Below, piece after piece: positions 8,592-17,105 of a DNA stretch of 64,000 nt. The DNA is from Rhodobacteraceae bacterium CCMM004 (lineage in GTDB: Bacteria > Pseudomonadota > Alphaproteobacteria > Rhodobacterales > Rhodobacteraceae). The position numbers and the translations under genes are program-made. The stretch's first letter is position 1; every line of letters starts with the position of its first letter. The stretch is taken from assembly GCA_004005435.1 (NCBI GenBank), contig RZWH01000003.1, positions 620,001-684,000 of the forward strand. The letters are read 5' to 3'. The notes beneath the pieces were generated by a model, which saw nothing but the letters and a program-made list of their open reading frames with translations, had not been told where the DNA came from and made no database searches.

Positions 8592-9073
8592 TGCTCGCCC
8601 CACATCGCCCGCCGCTCGCGCAGAAAGGCGTCGACCATGCTCTCCCCAGGCGCTTTCAACGGCGCCAACCCGGTCTGAAGCTGCCGCAAGGTGACTCTGG
8701 GCGATACCAGGTGCAACGCGCCATCCACGATCTCGGCGGTCACGGCGCCGTCGGTGTCCAGGTCCATCGCAGCGCGCAGATCGGTTGGGATCATGACACG
8801 CCCGTCCGGCGCGATGTGCAGCCAAACGGGCGTCTTTGGATCGGACGGCGACCGGGCGGGTGCCCCCGGCAACGTTTCCGGCACGATCCCGGCCTTTTCC
8901 GACCGGCGCAGCACGTTCGACACATGCTGGTCGCTGATCTTGAGGAACTCCGCGATGCGGGCCTGCTGGTAGCCCGCGGCGCGCAGCGCACGGATCATCG
9001 CAGCCTTGCTGGGGAGTGCTTCGACCTCAGGGCGAAGGCGCTCGGGAATACCGACGGACATGGTCGCCTCCAT
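8588..9073 (-). CDS. Antitoxin with N-terminal HTH and C-terminal AbrB-type domain
   Basis: 161 aa. Residues about 23-62 form a helix-turn-helix (AAMIRALRAAGYQQARIAEF, then SDQHVSNVLRR). Residues about 82-125 resemble a swapped-hairpin AbrB/SpoVT domain (VWLHIAPDGRVMIPTDLRAA), and the tail (about 126-161) would bind the toxin. Two DNA-binding modules in one antitoxin is uncommon compared with plain VapB or MazE. ATG 9073 is used here; an ATG four codons later is possible. A perfect inverted repeat lies just upstream and is a likely autoregulatory operator. Confidence 0.8.
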   Translation of the reverse strand: MEATMSVGIPERLRPEVEALPSKAAMIRALRAAGYQQARIAEFLKISDQHVSNVLRRSEKAGIVPETLPGAPARSPSDPKTPVWLHIAPDGRVMIPTDLRAAMDLDTDGAVTAEIVDGALHLVSPRVTLRQLQTGLAPLKAPGESMVDAFLRERRAMWGEQ

Positions 9074-9091
9074 GTTGGAGTATGTAAGCCC

Positions 9092-9116
9092 TACACTAAA
9101 AACGCAATTTAGTGTA
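9092..9116. promoter_or_regulatory. Perfect inverted repeat upstream of the toxin-antitoxin genes
   Basis: TACACTAAA, a seven-base spacer and TTTAGTGTA form a perfect nine-base-pair AT-rich palindrome 19 bases before the antitoxin start. On the minus strand a weak promoter (TTGCGT at 9107-9102, TACATA at 9086-9081, 15-base spacing) would overlap it. It fits an operator for the HTH-AbrB antitoxin or the complex. It also sits just downstream of the ivd stop, so termination of the ivd message is an alternative role. Confidence 0.6.
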
Positions 9117-9138
9117 TAGGTGATTTAGGACAGAACGG

Positions 9139-10302
9139 TTACTCCATCGCCGCCATCAGCTCCCGCCCCACCAGCATCCGCCGGATCTCGCTCGTTCCCG
9201 CCCCGATCTCCATAAGCTTGGCGTCGCGGAACAGACGGCTGACGGCGCTGTCGTTCATGAACCCTGCCCCGCCCATGGCCTGCACCGCCTGGTGCGCCTG
9301 CTTCATCGCCTCCTCGGAGGCATAGAGCACGCAGGCCGCGGCGTCCTGGCGGGTGACCGCGCCGCGGTCGCAGGCCTTGGCCACCTCGTAGACATAGGCG
9401 CGGGCCGAGTTCATCGCCGTATACATGTCCGCGATCTTGCCCTGCATCAGCTGGAACGACCCGATCGGGCGGCCGAACTGCTGGCGCTCTTTCAGATACG
9501 GCATGACCTCGTCCAGGCAGGCGGCCATGATGCCGAGGCCGATCCCCGACAGCACCACCCGCTCGTAGTCGAGGCCGGACATCAGGACGGCCACGCCCCG
9601 CCCCTCCTCGCCCAGGACGTTGTCGAACGGCACCTCCACGTCGTCGAAGATCAGCTCGACCGTGTTCGACCCCCGCATCCCCAGCTTGTCGAAATGCGGC
9701 GACTGGGTGAAGCCGGTCATCGTCTTCTCGATCAGGAACGCGGTGATCCCCTTGGCCCCCGCCGCGGGGTCGGTCTTGGCGTAGACCACCAGCGTGTCGG
9801 CCTCGCCGCCATTGGTGATCCAGTATTTCGTGCCGTTCAGCACGTAGCGGTCGTTGCGTTTCTCCGCCTTCAGCTTCATGCCCACCACGTCGGACCCGGC
9901 GCCGGCCTCGGACATGGCCAGGGCGCCGACATTGCGGCCAGAGATCAGGCCGGGCAGATAACGCGCCTTCTGCTCGGCCGTGCCGTTCAGCGCGATCTGG
10001 TTCACGCACAGGTTGGAATGCGCGCCATAGCTCAGCGACACGCTGGCCGAGGCGCGGGCGATTTCCTCCACCGCGACCACGTGGGCAAGGTATCCCATTC
10101 CGGCGCCACCCTGCTCCTCGGGCACGGTGATGCCCAGCAGGCCCAGGTCCCCCATCTCGGCCCAGAGGTCGTGGGGAAAGGTATTGGTGCGGTCGACCTC
10201 GGCGGCCAGCGGCTTCACCCGGTCCTGGGACCAGCGGTGGACCATGTCGCGCAGGGCGCTCACCTCTTCTCCCAGATCGAACGTCATCGTCGCGGTGAAC
10301 AT
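9139..10302 (-). CDS. ivd: Isovaleryl-CoA dehydrogenase
   Basis: 387 aa FAD acyl-CoA dehydrogenase that oxidises isovaleryl-CoA to 3-methylcrotonyl-CoA, the substrate of MccAB. ACAD signatures are GALAMSEAGAGSD (126-138) and YWITNGG (160-166). The catalytic glutamate is at the position special to isovaleryl-CoA dehydrogenase, E247 in LDYERVVLSG, while the usual C-terminal position reads IGAGT instead of YEGT. This supports IVD over other ACADs. AGGGAGG lies about five bases before the ATG. It is transcribed ahead of the toxin-antitoxin genes and mccB; hydroxymethylglutaryl-CoA lyase is not in the cluster. Confidence 0.95.
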   Translation of the reverse strand: MFTATMTFDLGEEVSALRDMVHRWSQDRVKPLAAEVDRTNTFPHDLWAEMGDLGLLGITVPEEQGGAGMGYLAHVVAVEEIARASASVSLSYGAHSNLCVNQIALNGTAEQKARYLPGLISGRNVGALAMSEAGAGSDVVGMKLKAEKRNDRYVLNGTKYWITNGGEADTLVVYAKTDPAAGAKGITAFLIEKTMTGFTQSPHFDKLGMRGSNTVELIFDDVEVPFDNVLGEEGRGVAVLMSGLDYERVVLSGIGLGIMAACLDEVMPYLKERQQFGRPIGSFQLMQGKIADMYTAMNSARAYVYEVAKACDRGAVTRQDAAACVLYASEEAMKQAHQAVQAMGGAGFMNDSAVSRLFRDAKLMEIGAGTSEIRRMLVGRELMAAME

Positions 10303-10363
10303 CGGCGCCTCCCTCGCTGCGGTGCTCCGGTTGTCCCCGCTCCGGCGGGCGGACGCAAGCGGC

Positions 10364-11365
10364 TCAGGCCGCCGACCACGCCTGCTGTTCCTCGTGGTAG
10401 GGGCAGGCGACGACGTGCCCCTCCTCGACCTTCTCCAGGGGCGGCACGCCTTCGGCGCAGGCCGGCCGCGCCAGGGGACAACGGGTGCGGAACACGCAGC
10501 CCGACGGCGGCGACAGCGGCGAGGGCAGTTCGCCCTCCAGCACCGGCCGCTTGCGCGCCGCCTCCTTGGCCGGATCGGGGATCGGCACGCTGGAAATCAG
10601 CGCGCGGGTGTAGGGATGGCGGGGCTGGCGGACCAGTTGCTTGGCCCCCGCCCGCTCCATCTGGCGGCCGAGATACATCACCAGGGTCCGGTCGGAGATG
10701 TGTTTCACCACGCTCAGGTCGTGGGCGATGAAGATCATGCTGAGCCCCATCTCGCGCTGGAGGCTCTTGAGCAGGTTGACCACCTGGGCCTGGACGCTGA
10801 CGTCGAGGGCGCTGACCGGTTCGTCGCAGATCACGAGCCGCGGCTTGACGATCAGGGCGCGCGCGACGCCGATCCGCTGGCACTGGCCGCCAGAGAACTC
10901 GTGGGGATAGCGGTTGATCTGGTTGGGCAGGAGACCCACCCGCTCCATGCTCTCGCGCACCGACTGGCGCACCTCCTCGCGCGAGGCGGAGGGGTCGTGG
11001 GTCACCAGCGGCTCGGCGATGATTTCGCCCACCGTCATCCGCGGATTGAGCGCGGCCAGCGGATCCTGAAAGATCATCTGGACCTGGCGCCGGTGCACCC
11101 GGCGCGCGTGGGGCGAGAGGGTTTGCAGGTCGGTGCCGTCCCAGATCACCTCGCCCCCCGAGGCGGGAATGGTGCCGATGATCGCGCGGGCCAGGGTCGA
11201 CTTGCCCGACCCGCTCTCGCCGACGACGCCCAAGGTCTCACCGGCCGCCAGGTCGAAGGAGATGCCGCTGACCGCGTGCAGCTTGAGCGAGGGGGTCCAG
11301 GGCCAGGCGCCCCGCGGCCGAACGTCGAAGGTCACCTCCAGATCGCGCACGCTCAACAGGCTCAT
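10364..11365 (-). CDS. oppF: Oligopeptide/dipeptide ABC transporter ATPase, OppF-like
   Basis: 333 aa. Second ATPase of the importer. Walker A is GESGSGKST, the signature is SGGQCQRIGVARAL and Walker B is RLVICDEPVSALD. The C-terminal oligo_HPY extension has HPYTRALISSVP and a cysteine cluster (VFRTRCPLA, YHEEQ). The ATG at 11365 fits the family; the open frame further upstream is translation of a repeat element. It follows oppD after an unusually long 364-base gap. Confidence 0.93.
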   Translation of the reverse strand: MSLLSVRDLEVTFDVRPRGAWPWTPSLKLHAVSGISFDLAAGETLGVVGESGSGKSTLARAIIGTIPASGGEVIWDGTDLQTLSPHARRVHRRQVQMIFQDPLAALNPRMTVGEIIAEPLVTHDPSASREEVRQSVRESMERVGLLPNQINRYPHEFSGGQCQRIGVARALIVKPRLVICDEPVSALDVSVQAQVVNLLKSLQREMGLSMIFIAHDLSVVKHISDRTLVMYLGRQMERAGAKQLVRQPRHPYTRALISSVPIPDPAKEAARKRPVLEGELPSPLSPPSGCVFRTRCPLARPACAEGVPPLEKVEEGHVVACPYHEEQQAWSAA

Positions 11366-11729
11366 GTCGTTCCCCCATGGCGGGCCCCGGGCCGCCCTTT
11401 GTCGGTGCCGGTCGTCGGCCGGACGGGCGGCGCGGATGCCGCGTCTCGCCATTCGACGCCGTTTCTCTCGCACGGTCGGCCCACCGCGCGCGGCGCGCAG
11501 CCCTCTCGTCCCGCCCGGCCGCAGGCCGGGCAGCGCCGTCCCGCCCCCCCGGGGCGGCGCTTCTGGCGAAGGTCGTCGAGACGCCGCGACGTGGATGCTT
11601 CGGGGACCGTCCCGCACCGCTCGACCGAGCCCCGGCGGGACGGCGCTGCCCTCACCCCTGAACGGAGATGCTCTGCACCCCCCGCTCCGGCGCCTTCATC
11701 GAGCGCCCCGCCCGCTGCGCCGCGCCGGG
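11366..11729 (-). repeat. GC-rich interspersed element (reverse copy) between oppD and oppF
   Basis: 364 bases without a gene inside an otherwise tight operon. From about 11517 to 11660 lies a copy of the element seen at 19.1 kb, in opposite orientation. It begins GGGCAGCGCCGTCCCGCC, then CGGGGCGGCGCTTCTGGCGA, and ends CCCCGGCGGGACGGCGCTGCC, so its ends are inverted repeats of each other and the RNA could fold into a long hairpin. It probably affects relative expression of oppF; no coding capacity is evident. Confidence 0.65.
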
Positions 11730-12698
11730 CTATCGGACCGCCTCCGGCTCGGCGTGGCAGGCGCGCAGAACCCCGTTTGCGGACCGCTCCAGCGCCGGAT
11801 GGGTTTCCTGGCAGATCTCCATCACCCGCGGGCAGCGCGGCGAGAACGGGCAGCCCTGGGGCGGCGAGGACATGTCCGGCGGCTCGCCCGGGATCGCCTC
11901 CAGCGCGTCCTGGTCGCGGTCGAGCCGCGGCACCGCCTTCAACAGGCCCAGCGTGTAGGGGTGGGTCGGATCCTCGAACAGCGCCTGGGTCGGGCCCTGC
12001 TCCATCACCTGGCCGCCATACATCACCAGCGTCTCGGCGCAGCTGTCGGCGACGATGCCCAGGTCGTGGGTGATCAGGATCATCGCCGTCCCGAACTCCT
12101 CGCGCACGTCCTGGAGCAGCGCCATGATCTGTGCCTGCACCGTCACGTCCAGCGCCGTCGTCGGCTCGTCCGCGATCAACAGCCGCGGCCGACACAGCAG
12201 CGCGATGGCGATCATGATCCGCTGGCGCATTCCGCCCGAGAACTCGTGGGGATACATGCTGATGCGGGACTTGGCGTCGGGGATCTTGACCGCGTCGAGC
12301 AGCGCGATGCTCTCCTTCGTCGCCTCGCGGTTCGACATTCCGCGGTGCAGTTTCAGCACCTCGGTCATCTGCTCGGACACCTTGAGATAGGGATTGAGCG
12401 AGGTCATCGGGTCCTGAAAGATCATCGCGATCTGCTCGGCCCGCACCTTGTTCAACTGGCGCGGACTGAGCGACAACAGGTCGATCCCGTCGAAGTTCAC
12501 GTGCCCGTCGGCCCAGCCGTTGCGCGCCAGCAGGCCCATGATGGCAAAGGCGGTCTGGCTCTTGCCCGACCCGCTCTCACCGACGATGGCCAGAGTCTCG
12601 CCCGCGTCGATCTCGAAGCCCAGACCGTTCACGGCATGGACCTCGCCGTCGGGGGTGTCGAAGGTGACGTTCAGGTTCTCGACCGTCAGCAGTGGCAT
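11730..12698 (-). CDS. oppD: Oligopeptide/dipeptide ABC transporter ATPase, OppD-like
   Basis: 322 aa. First ATPase: Walker A GESGSGKSQT, signature FSGGMRQRIMIAIAL, Walker B RLLIADEPTTALD. The oligo_HPY C-terminus contains HPYTLGLLKAVPRLD and a cysteine-rich stretch (GCPFSPRCPRVMEIC) that binds an Fe-S cluster in some homologues. The ATG at 12698 gives MPLLTVENLNVTFDT, a standard N-terminus. It follows oppC by 49 bases. Confidence 0.94.
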   Translation of the reverse strand: MPLLTVENLNVTFDTPDGEVHAVNGLGFEIDAGETLAIVGESGSGKSQTAFAIMGLLARNGWADGHVNFDGIDLLSLSPRQLNKVRAEQIAMIFQDPMTSLNPYLKVSEQMTEVLKLHRGMSNREATKESIALLDAVKIPDAKSRISMYPHEFSGGMRQRIMIAIALLCRPRLLIADEPTTALDVTVQAQIMALLQDVREEFGTAMILITHDLGIVADSCAETLVMYGGQVMEQGPTQALFEDPTHPYTLGLLKAVPRLDRDQDALEAIPGEPPDMSSPPQGCPFSPRCPRVMEICQETHPALERSANGVLRACHAEPEAVR

Positions 12699-12747
12699 TC
12701 TCAACGATCCTTCGCCTGCATCTCGTTCACCGCGCGTTCCGGCATCC

Positions 12748-13677
12748 TCAACGGTCCTTGGGGTCGAGCGCGTCGCGCAGACCGTCACCCAAGAAGAACA
12801 GCGCAAACAGCGTCACCACGAAGAACGCCAGCGGAAAGCCCAGCATCCAGGGCGTGCCGTTGCGCATCTGGTCGGCGCCCGCGGCGATCAGCGCGCCCCA
12901 CGACGTCGACGGCTCCTGCACGCCCAGGCCCAGGAAGGAGATGAAGCTCTCGAAGATGATCATCGAGGGCACCAGCAATGTGGCATAGACGATGACCACG
13001 CCCAACAGGTTCGGCACGATGTGGCGGATGATGATGGTCGAGGTCTTGACCCCCATGGCCTGGGCCGCCTCGACGAACTCCTTGTTCTTGATCGACAGCG
13101 TCTGTCCCCGCGCGATCCGCGCCATGTCGAGCCATGAGATCAGCCCGATGCCGATAAACAGCATCAGGATCGACCGCTCGAACACCACCAGGAGCAGGAT
13201 CAGCACGAACATGTAGGGGATCGACATCATCAGATCGACGATCCGCATCATCACCTGGTCGGTGCGCCCGCCGATATAGCCTGCCGTCGCCCCCCAGGCG
13301 GTGCCGACGATGACGGAGATCAGCGCGCCGACGATGCCCACCATGAGGCTGATGCGCGTGCCCTGGACGGTGCGAGCGTAGAGATCGCGGCCGGTCTCGT
13401 CGACGCCGAAATAGTGGCGGTTCTCGATCGACGGGGCGCCCAGCTGGGCAACGCTGCCCAGCATGTTCCAGTCGATTTCTTCGTTCGACCAGGGCGTCAG
13501 CAACTGGCCGAAGCTGGCGAAGATCACGACCGCAGCCAGGACGACGAGGCTGGCCACCGCGGCCTTGTTGCGGAAAAAACGGGCGCGGGCGTCGTCCCAG
13601 AGCGAACGGCCCTGCACCGCCTCCATGGTGCCCGCCTGCTCCAGCGCCTCGACCGTCGCGCGTCTGGGAAAGACCAT
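12748..13677 (-). CDS. oppC: Oligopeptide ABC transporter permease, OppC-like
   Basis: 309 aa. An N-terminal OppC_N segment (RARFFRNKAAVASLVVLAAV) precedes a binding-protein-dependent permease domain with five to six membrane helices and the EAAQAMGVKTSTIIIRHIVP EAA loop that contacts the ATPase. The chosen ATG at 13677 has GAGGGGGG about ten bases ahead. An ATG at 13722 would overlap oppB by about 30 bases and is less likely. Confidence 0.92.
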   Translation of the reverse strand: MVFPRRATVEALEQAGTMEAVQGRSLWDDARARFFRNKAAVASLVVLAAVVIFASFGQLLTPWSNEEIDWNMLGSVAQLGAPSIENRHYFGVDETGRDLYARTVQGTRISLMVGIVGALISVIVGTAWGATAGYIGGRTDQVMMRIVDLMMSIPYMFVLILLLVVFERSILMLFIGIGLISWLDMARIARGQTLSIKNKEFVEAAQAMGVKTSTIIIRHIVPNLLGVVIVYATLLVPSMIIFESFISFLGLGVQEPSTSWGALIAAGADQMRNGTPWMLGFPLAFFVVTLFALFFLGDGLRDALDPKDR

Positions 13678-13690
13678 CGCCCCGCCCCCC

Positions 13691-14614
13691 TCAATACCGG
13701 ATCTTGGGGTCGATCCACGCATAGGCGACGTCGACGACCAGGTTGAACAATACCGTCAGCGATCCGATCAGGATGGTGATCCCCATGATCACCGAATAAT
13801 CCCGGCTGAGGGCCGAATTGACGAAGAACTGCCCGATCCCGCCGGTGGAGAAGAACACGTCGATCAGCACCGAGCCGGTGATCATGCCGACGAAGGCGGG
13901 TCCGAGATACGAGATCACCGGCAGCATCGCGGGCTTGAGCGCGTGGCGGAAGATCACCCGCCGCATCGGCAGGCCCTTGGCGCGTGCGGTGCGGATGAAC
14001 TGAGCGTTCAGCGTCTCCAGCATCGACGACCGGGTGATCCGCGCGATCGAGGCCATGTAGGAGGTGGAGAGTGCGATGACCGGCAGGATCACGTATTCCC
14101 ACTGCCCGCCACGCCAGCCGCCGCCGGGCAGCCAGCCGAGCCAGAGCGTGAAGACCACCACCAGGATCGGCGCCATGACGAAGTTCGGCAGCACCTGCGC
14201 GCCCACCGAGATGCCCACCGCCAGGTAGTCCAGCCAGGTGTTGTGGTAGACCGCGGCGAGAATGCCCAGCGTGCCGCCGACCACCACGGCCACCACGAAG
14301 GACCAGAACCCATAGGTCAGCGTCACCGGAAAGCCCTGGGCGATCAGGTCGTTGACGGTCCGGTCCTTGAACTTGAAGCTGGGGCCGAAGTCGAACTGGG
14401 TGACCACGTTCCAGATGTAGATCCCCATCCGCTCGATCAGCGGACGGTCGAGGCCGTATTTCGCTTCGAGGTTGGCCAGCACCTCGGGCGGGACGCCGCG
14501 TTCTGTGGCGAAGGGCGAACCCGGCGCGGCCTCCATCAGCAAAAACGAGAACACGATCAGCGCCAGGATGGTCGGCACGGCGACCGCCAGCCGCTTAATG
14601 ATAAAGCTCAGCAC
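13691..14614 (-). CDS. oppB: Oligopeptide ABC transporter permease, OppB-like
   Basis: 307 aa. Starts with the typical MLSFIIKRLAVAVPTILALI segment, then an extracytoplasmic stretch (EVLANLEAKYGLDRPLIERM) and five further membrane helices. The EAA loop is FIRTARAKGLPMRRVIFRHA. It forms the membrane channel with OppC. The gene follows oppA after about 140 bases that hold two strong hairpins. Confidence 0.94.
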   Translation of the reverse strand: MLSFIIKRLAVAVPTILALIVFSFLLMEAAPGSPFATERGVPPEVLANLEAKYGLDRPLIERMGIYIWNVVTQFDFGPSFKFKDRTVNDLIAQGFPVTLTYGFWSFVVAVVVGGTLGILAAVYHNTWLDYLAVGISVGAQVLPNFVMAPILVVVFTLWLGWLPGGGWRGGQWEYVILPVIALSTSYMASIARITRSSMLETLNAQFIRTARAKGLPMRRVIFRHALKPAMLPVISYLGPAFVGMITGSVLIDVFFSTGGIGQFFVNSALSRDYSVIMGITILIGSLTVLFNLVVDVAYAWIDPKIRY

Positions 14615-14681
14615 AGCCGCCCTCCCACAGGGCAGGGCCCCGTCGCGATATGTCGGAAATTCGCCTCGCAGAGGCGTGGCA

Positions 14682-14740
14682 GGCGGGGGGGAATCGAGCC
14701 CCCCCGCCGCGTGTCAGCGCCCCGCATCGACATGCGGGGC
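14682..14740 (-). terminator. Two hairpins in the oppA-oppB gap
   Basis: A perfect ten-base stem (GGCGGGGGGG / CCCCCCCGCC, 14682-14708) and a perfect nine-base stem (GCCCCGCAT / ATGCGGGGC, 14719-14740) follow oppA. Neither has a U-tract. In ABC operons such structures commonly stabilise the binding-protein message or attenuate read-through, giving more OppA than permease. That role is inferred. Confidence 0.5.
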
Positions 14741-14756
14741 CGGAACCCCGCCGCGC

Positions 14757-16394
14757 TCACTCTTCGGCGACGCGGTAGAAGTCCTTGACGTACCAATTGT
14801 TTTCCACGTTTTCCATCGGGAACCCTTTCAGCGACGGGTTCAGAAGGAACGTGTTGGCGTAGTGGTAGATCGGGATGATCGCCATGTCCTCGGCCAGGAT
14901 CTGCTCGACCTGGGTATACTCCGCGTTGGGGTTCTCCGAGGTCTTGGACGCCCGCATCAGCGCGTCCACCTCGGGATTGGAGTATTTGCCGTCGTTGGCC
15001 CCGTGGGTCGTGGTCAGCAGATCGAGGAAGGTCGACGCCTCGTTGTAGTCGCCGCACCAGGCCGAGCGCGCGACGTCGAAGTTCTGGTTGCCGCGGATGT
15101 CGATATAGGTCGACCACTCGTAGTTTTCGAGGCTCGTCTCGACGCCCAGCTTCTGCTTCCACATCTGGCTGATGACGGTCGCGATCTGCTTGTGGCTCTC
15201 GGAGGTGTTGTAGATCAGCTTGAGTTCGAGATCCTCGACGCCGGCCTCTTCCATCAGCCGTTTGGCCTCGGAATCGCGCTTGGCCTGGTCCCAGGACGCA
15301 TAGTCGATCTCGGGCATCTCGAACCCGGCCGTGGCGGCGTGGGCGAAGTTGTACGCCGGGAGCTGTCCGCCCTGGAGCACGCGGTCGACGATCACGTCGC
15401 GGTCGACGGCATAGGACAGCGCCTTACGCACGCGCGGATCCTTCAGCGCCTCGGGCCCGTTGTCGGACTGGTTCAGCGCATAGTAGTAGGAGCACAGACG
15501 CGGCACCGAATGGGCCTCGTCGGGGCGCTCTTCCTTCAGCCGGGGGAAGCTGCCGGCGGGCAGCGGCTCCAGCATGTCGAACTCGCCCGCCTCATAGCGG
15601 GTCAGCGCCTGGTTCACGTCGTTGATCACGAGGCCCACGACCTCGTCGATGATGACGTTCTCGGCGTCCCAATACTCGGGGTTCTTCTCCAGCCGGAAGA
15701 ACTCGTTGAGCGCGATTTCGGCCAGGTTGTAGGCGCCGTTGTTGACCATGTTCTCGGGCGAGGTCCACTCGGACCCGTGCGCCTCGACCGTCGCCTGGTG
15801 GGCGGGGAACAGCGTGGCGTAGGTGGTCATCGCCGGGAAATAGGGCAAGGGCTTGTTCAGGGTGATCTTGAGCGTGGTGTCGTCCACCGCCTCGACGCCC
15901 AGCTCGCTGGGCTCCATCTCGCCGGCGAGGATCGCGGCGGCGTTCACCATCTCGGTCAGTTCCAGATACCAACCGTAGGGCGAGCCGGTCTCGGGGTTCA
16001 CCGCGCGCTGCCAGCCATAGACGAAGTCCTGGGCGGTCACCGGGTCGCCGTTCGACCACTTGGCGTCGTCGCGCAGGGTAAAGGTGTAGACGGTGTTGCC
16101 CTCACTGGCCTCAAAGCCGGTGGCGACGCCGGGGATCAGGTTGCCTTGGGCGTCCTGGCTCATCAGCCCCTCAAAGAGCTGGCGGATGACGTGGAAGCCG
16201 GCGGTCTCTTCGTTGAGCTGCGGGTCCAGCGTCGGGAACTGGTCGAGCAGGCGATAGCGGAAGACCTGCTCTTCGGCCAGCTTCTCCCCGGTTTCGGGAT
16301 GGGCGGCCATCGCATGGCTCTCGGCAAAGGCGGGGGTCATCCCACCCGAGATCAGAAGGGCAGCGGAGAGGTGCAGAAGGCTACGGCGTTTCAT
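14757..16394 (-). CDS. oppA: Oligopeptide-binding protein, OppA-like
   Basis: 545 aa, close to the usual OppA length. A signal peptide (MKRRSLLHLSAALLISGG to about residue 25, AFAES) precedes an SBP_bac_5 fold with LDQFPTLDPQLNEETAG, LEGLMSQD-like and RVRKALSYAVDRD motifs. It binds peptides in the periplasm for OppBCDF. The ATG at 16394 starts the signal peptide; an upstream extension lacks sense. It is first in the operon and the two hairpins after it should favour its expression. The exact peptide range cannot be read from sequence. Confidence 0.93.
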   Translation of the reverse strand: MKRRSLLHLSAALLISGGMTPAFAESHAMAAHPETGEKLAEEQVFRYRLLDQFPTLDPQLNEETAGFHVIRQLFEGLMSQDAQGNLIPGVATGFEASEGNTVYTFTLRDDAKWSNGDPVTAQDFVYGWQRAVNPETGSPYGWYLELTEMVNAAAILAGEMEPSELGVEAVDDTTLKITLNKPLPYFPAMTTYATLFPAHQATVEAHGSEWTSPENMVNNGAYNLAEIALNEFFRLEKNPEYWDAENVIIDEVVGLVINDVNQALTRYEAGEFDMLEPLPAGSFPRLKEERPDEAHSVPRLCSYYYALNQSDNGPEALKDPRVRKALSYAVDRDVIVDRVLQGGQLPAYNFAHAATAGFEMPEIDYASWDQAKRDSEAKRLMEEAGVEDLELKLIYNTSESHKQIATVISQMWKQKLGVETSLENYEWSTYIDIRGNQNFDVARSAWCGDYNEASTFLDLLTTTHGANDGKYSNPEVDALMRASKTSENPNAEYTQVEQILAEDMAIIPIYHYANTFLLNPSLKGFPMENVENNWYVKDFYRVAEE

Positions 16395-16532
16395 GACGTT
16401 CGAACTCCCTGACTGTGCATCGTTGGCACGTGAGGCGGCGCAGCGATGGCGCCGCCGGAATGACAGCCATATTCGGGCAACCGGTCTCAGTTGCAACCCC
16501 CCTCCGGCTGACGTGGCGTGACGATGCTCGAC

Positions 16533-16982
16533 TCACGGGCGATCCGGCGCGCCTGTGCCCCGTGCAGTGCGCGTCGAGAGCAGGAGGTTCGTCTCGGACC
16601 GCGTCACCCCCGGCAGGCGCCGGATCTCGAACAGCACCCGGTCGAGCGCCTCCAGCGTGTCGGTGCCCAGCTCCACGATCAGATCCCAACTGCCGTTGGT
16701 CGAGTGCACCGCCTGCACCTCCCTCAACCCGGTCAGGCGGTGCGCCAGGCGGTCGGCACCTGCGCCCTCGATGGCCAGCATCATCAGCCCCCGCACCGGG
16801 CTCGGCGCCAGATCGGCGGCGGTCAGCACGGTGAACCCGCGGATATCGCCGCGGGCCTGCATCGCCGCCATACGGCTGCGGACCGTCGCCCGCGAGACGC
16901 CCGCCGCGCGCGCCACCTCCTGCACCGTCGCCCGCGCGTCGCGCCGGAGCGCGGTCAGGATCGCCGAGTCGGTCTTGTCCAT
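16533..16982 (-). CDS. Lrp/AsnC-family regulator of arginine catabolism
   Basis: 149 aa from MDKTDSAILTALRRDARA. HTH residues about 20-45 (VQEVARAAGVSRATVRSRMA) are followed by a C-terminal RAM/AsnC ligand-binding domain (VQAVHSTNGSWDLIVELGTD). It is divergent from rocF-ocd, the usual position for a local activator that responds to arginine or ornithine; that role is inferred. An ATG at 17024 would add 14 residues and cannot be excluded. Confidence 0.85.
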   Translation of the reverse strand: MDKTDSAILTALRRDARATVQEVARAAGVSRATVRSRMAAMQARGDIRGFTVLTAADLAPSPVRGLMMLAIEGAGADRLAHRLTGLREVQAVHSTNGSWDLIVELGTDTLEALDRVLFEIRRLPGVTRSETNLLLSTRTARGTGAPDRP

Positions 16983-17105
16983 TTCGGTAGGATAGGCTGC
17001 CGATTCGGTCAAATCATCCCCCATCTTGCGCATCCCGCCCGATGACGTCCCGGCCCGGCTCGGGGCAGAACACCTGGCGACACCCCGAACCGAGAGGATA
17101 CGGTC

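Noticed and set aside
13677-13722. Longer oppC start
   Set aside because: It would overlap oppB by about 30 bases, and the inner ATG has the better ribosome site.
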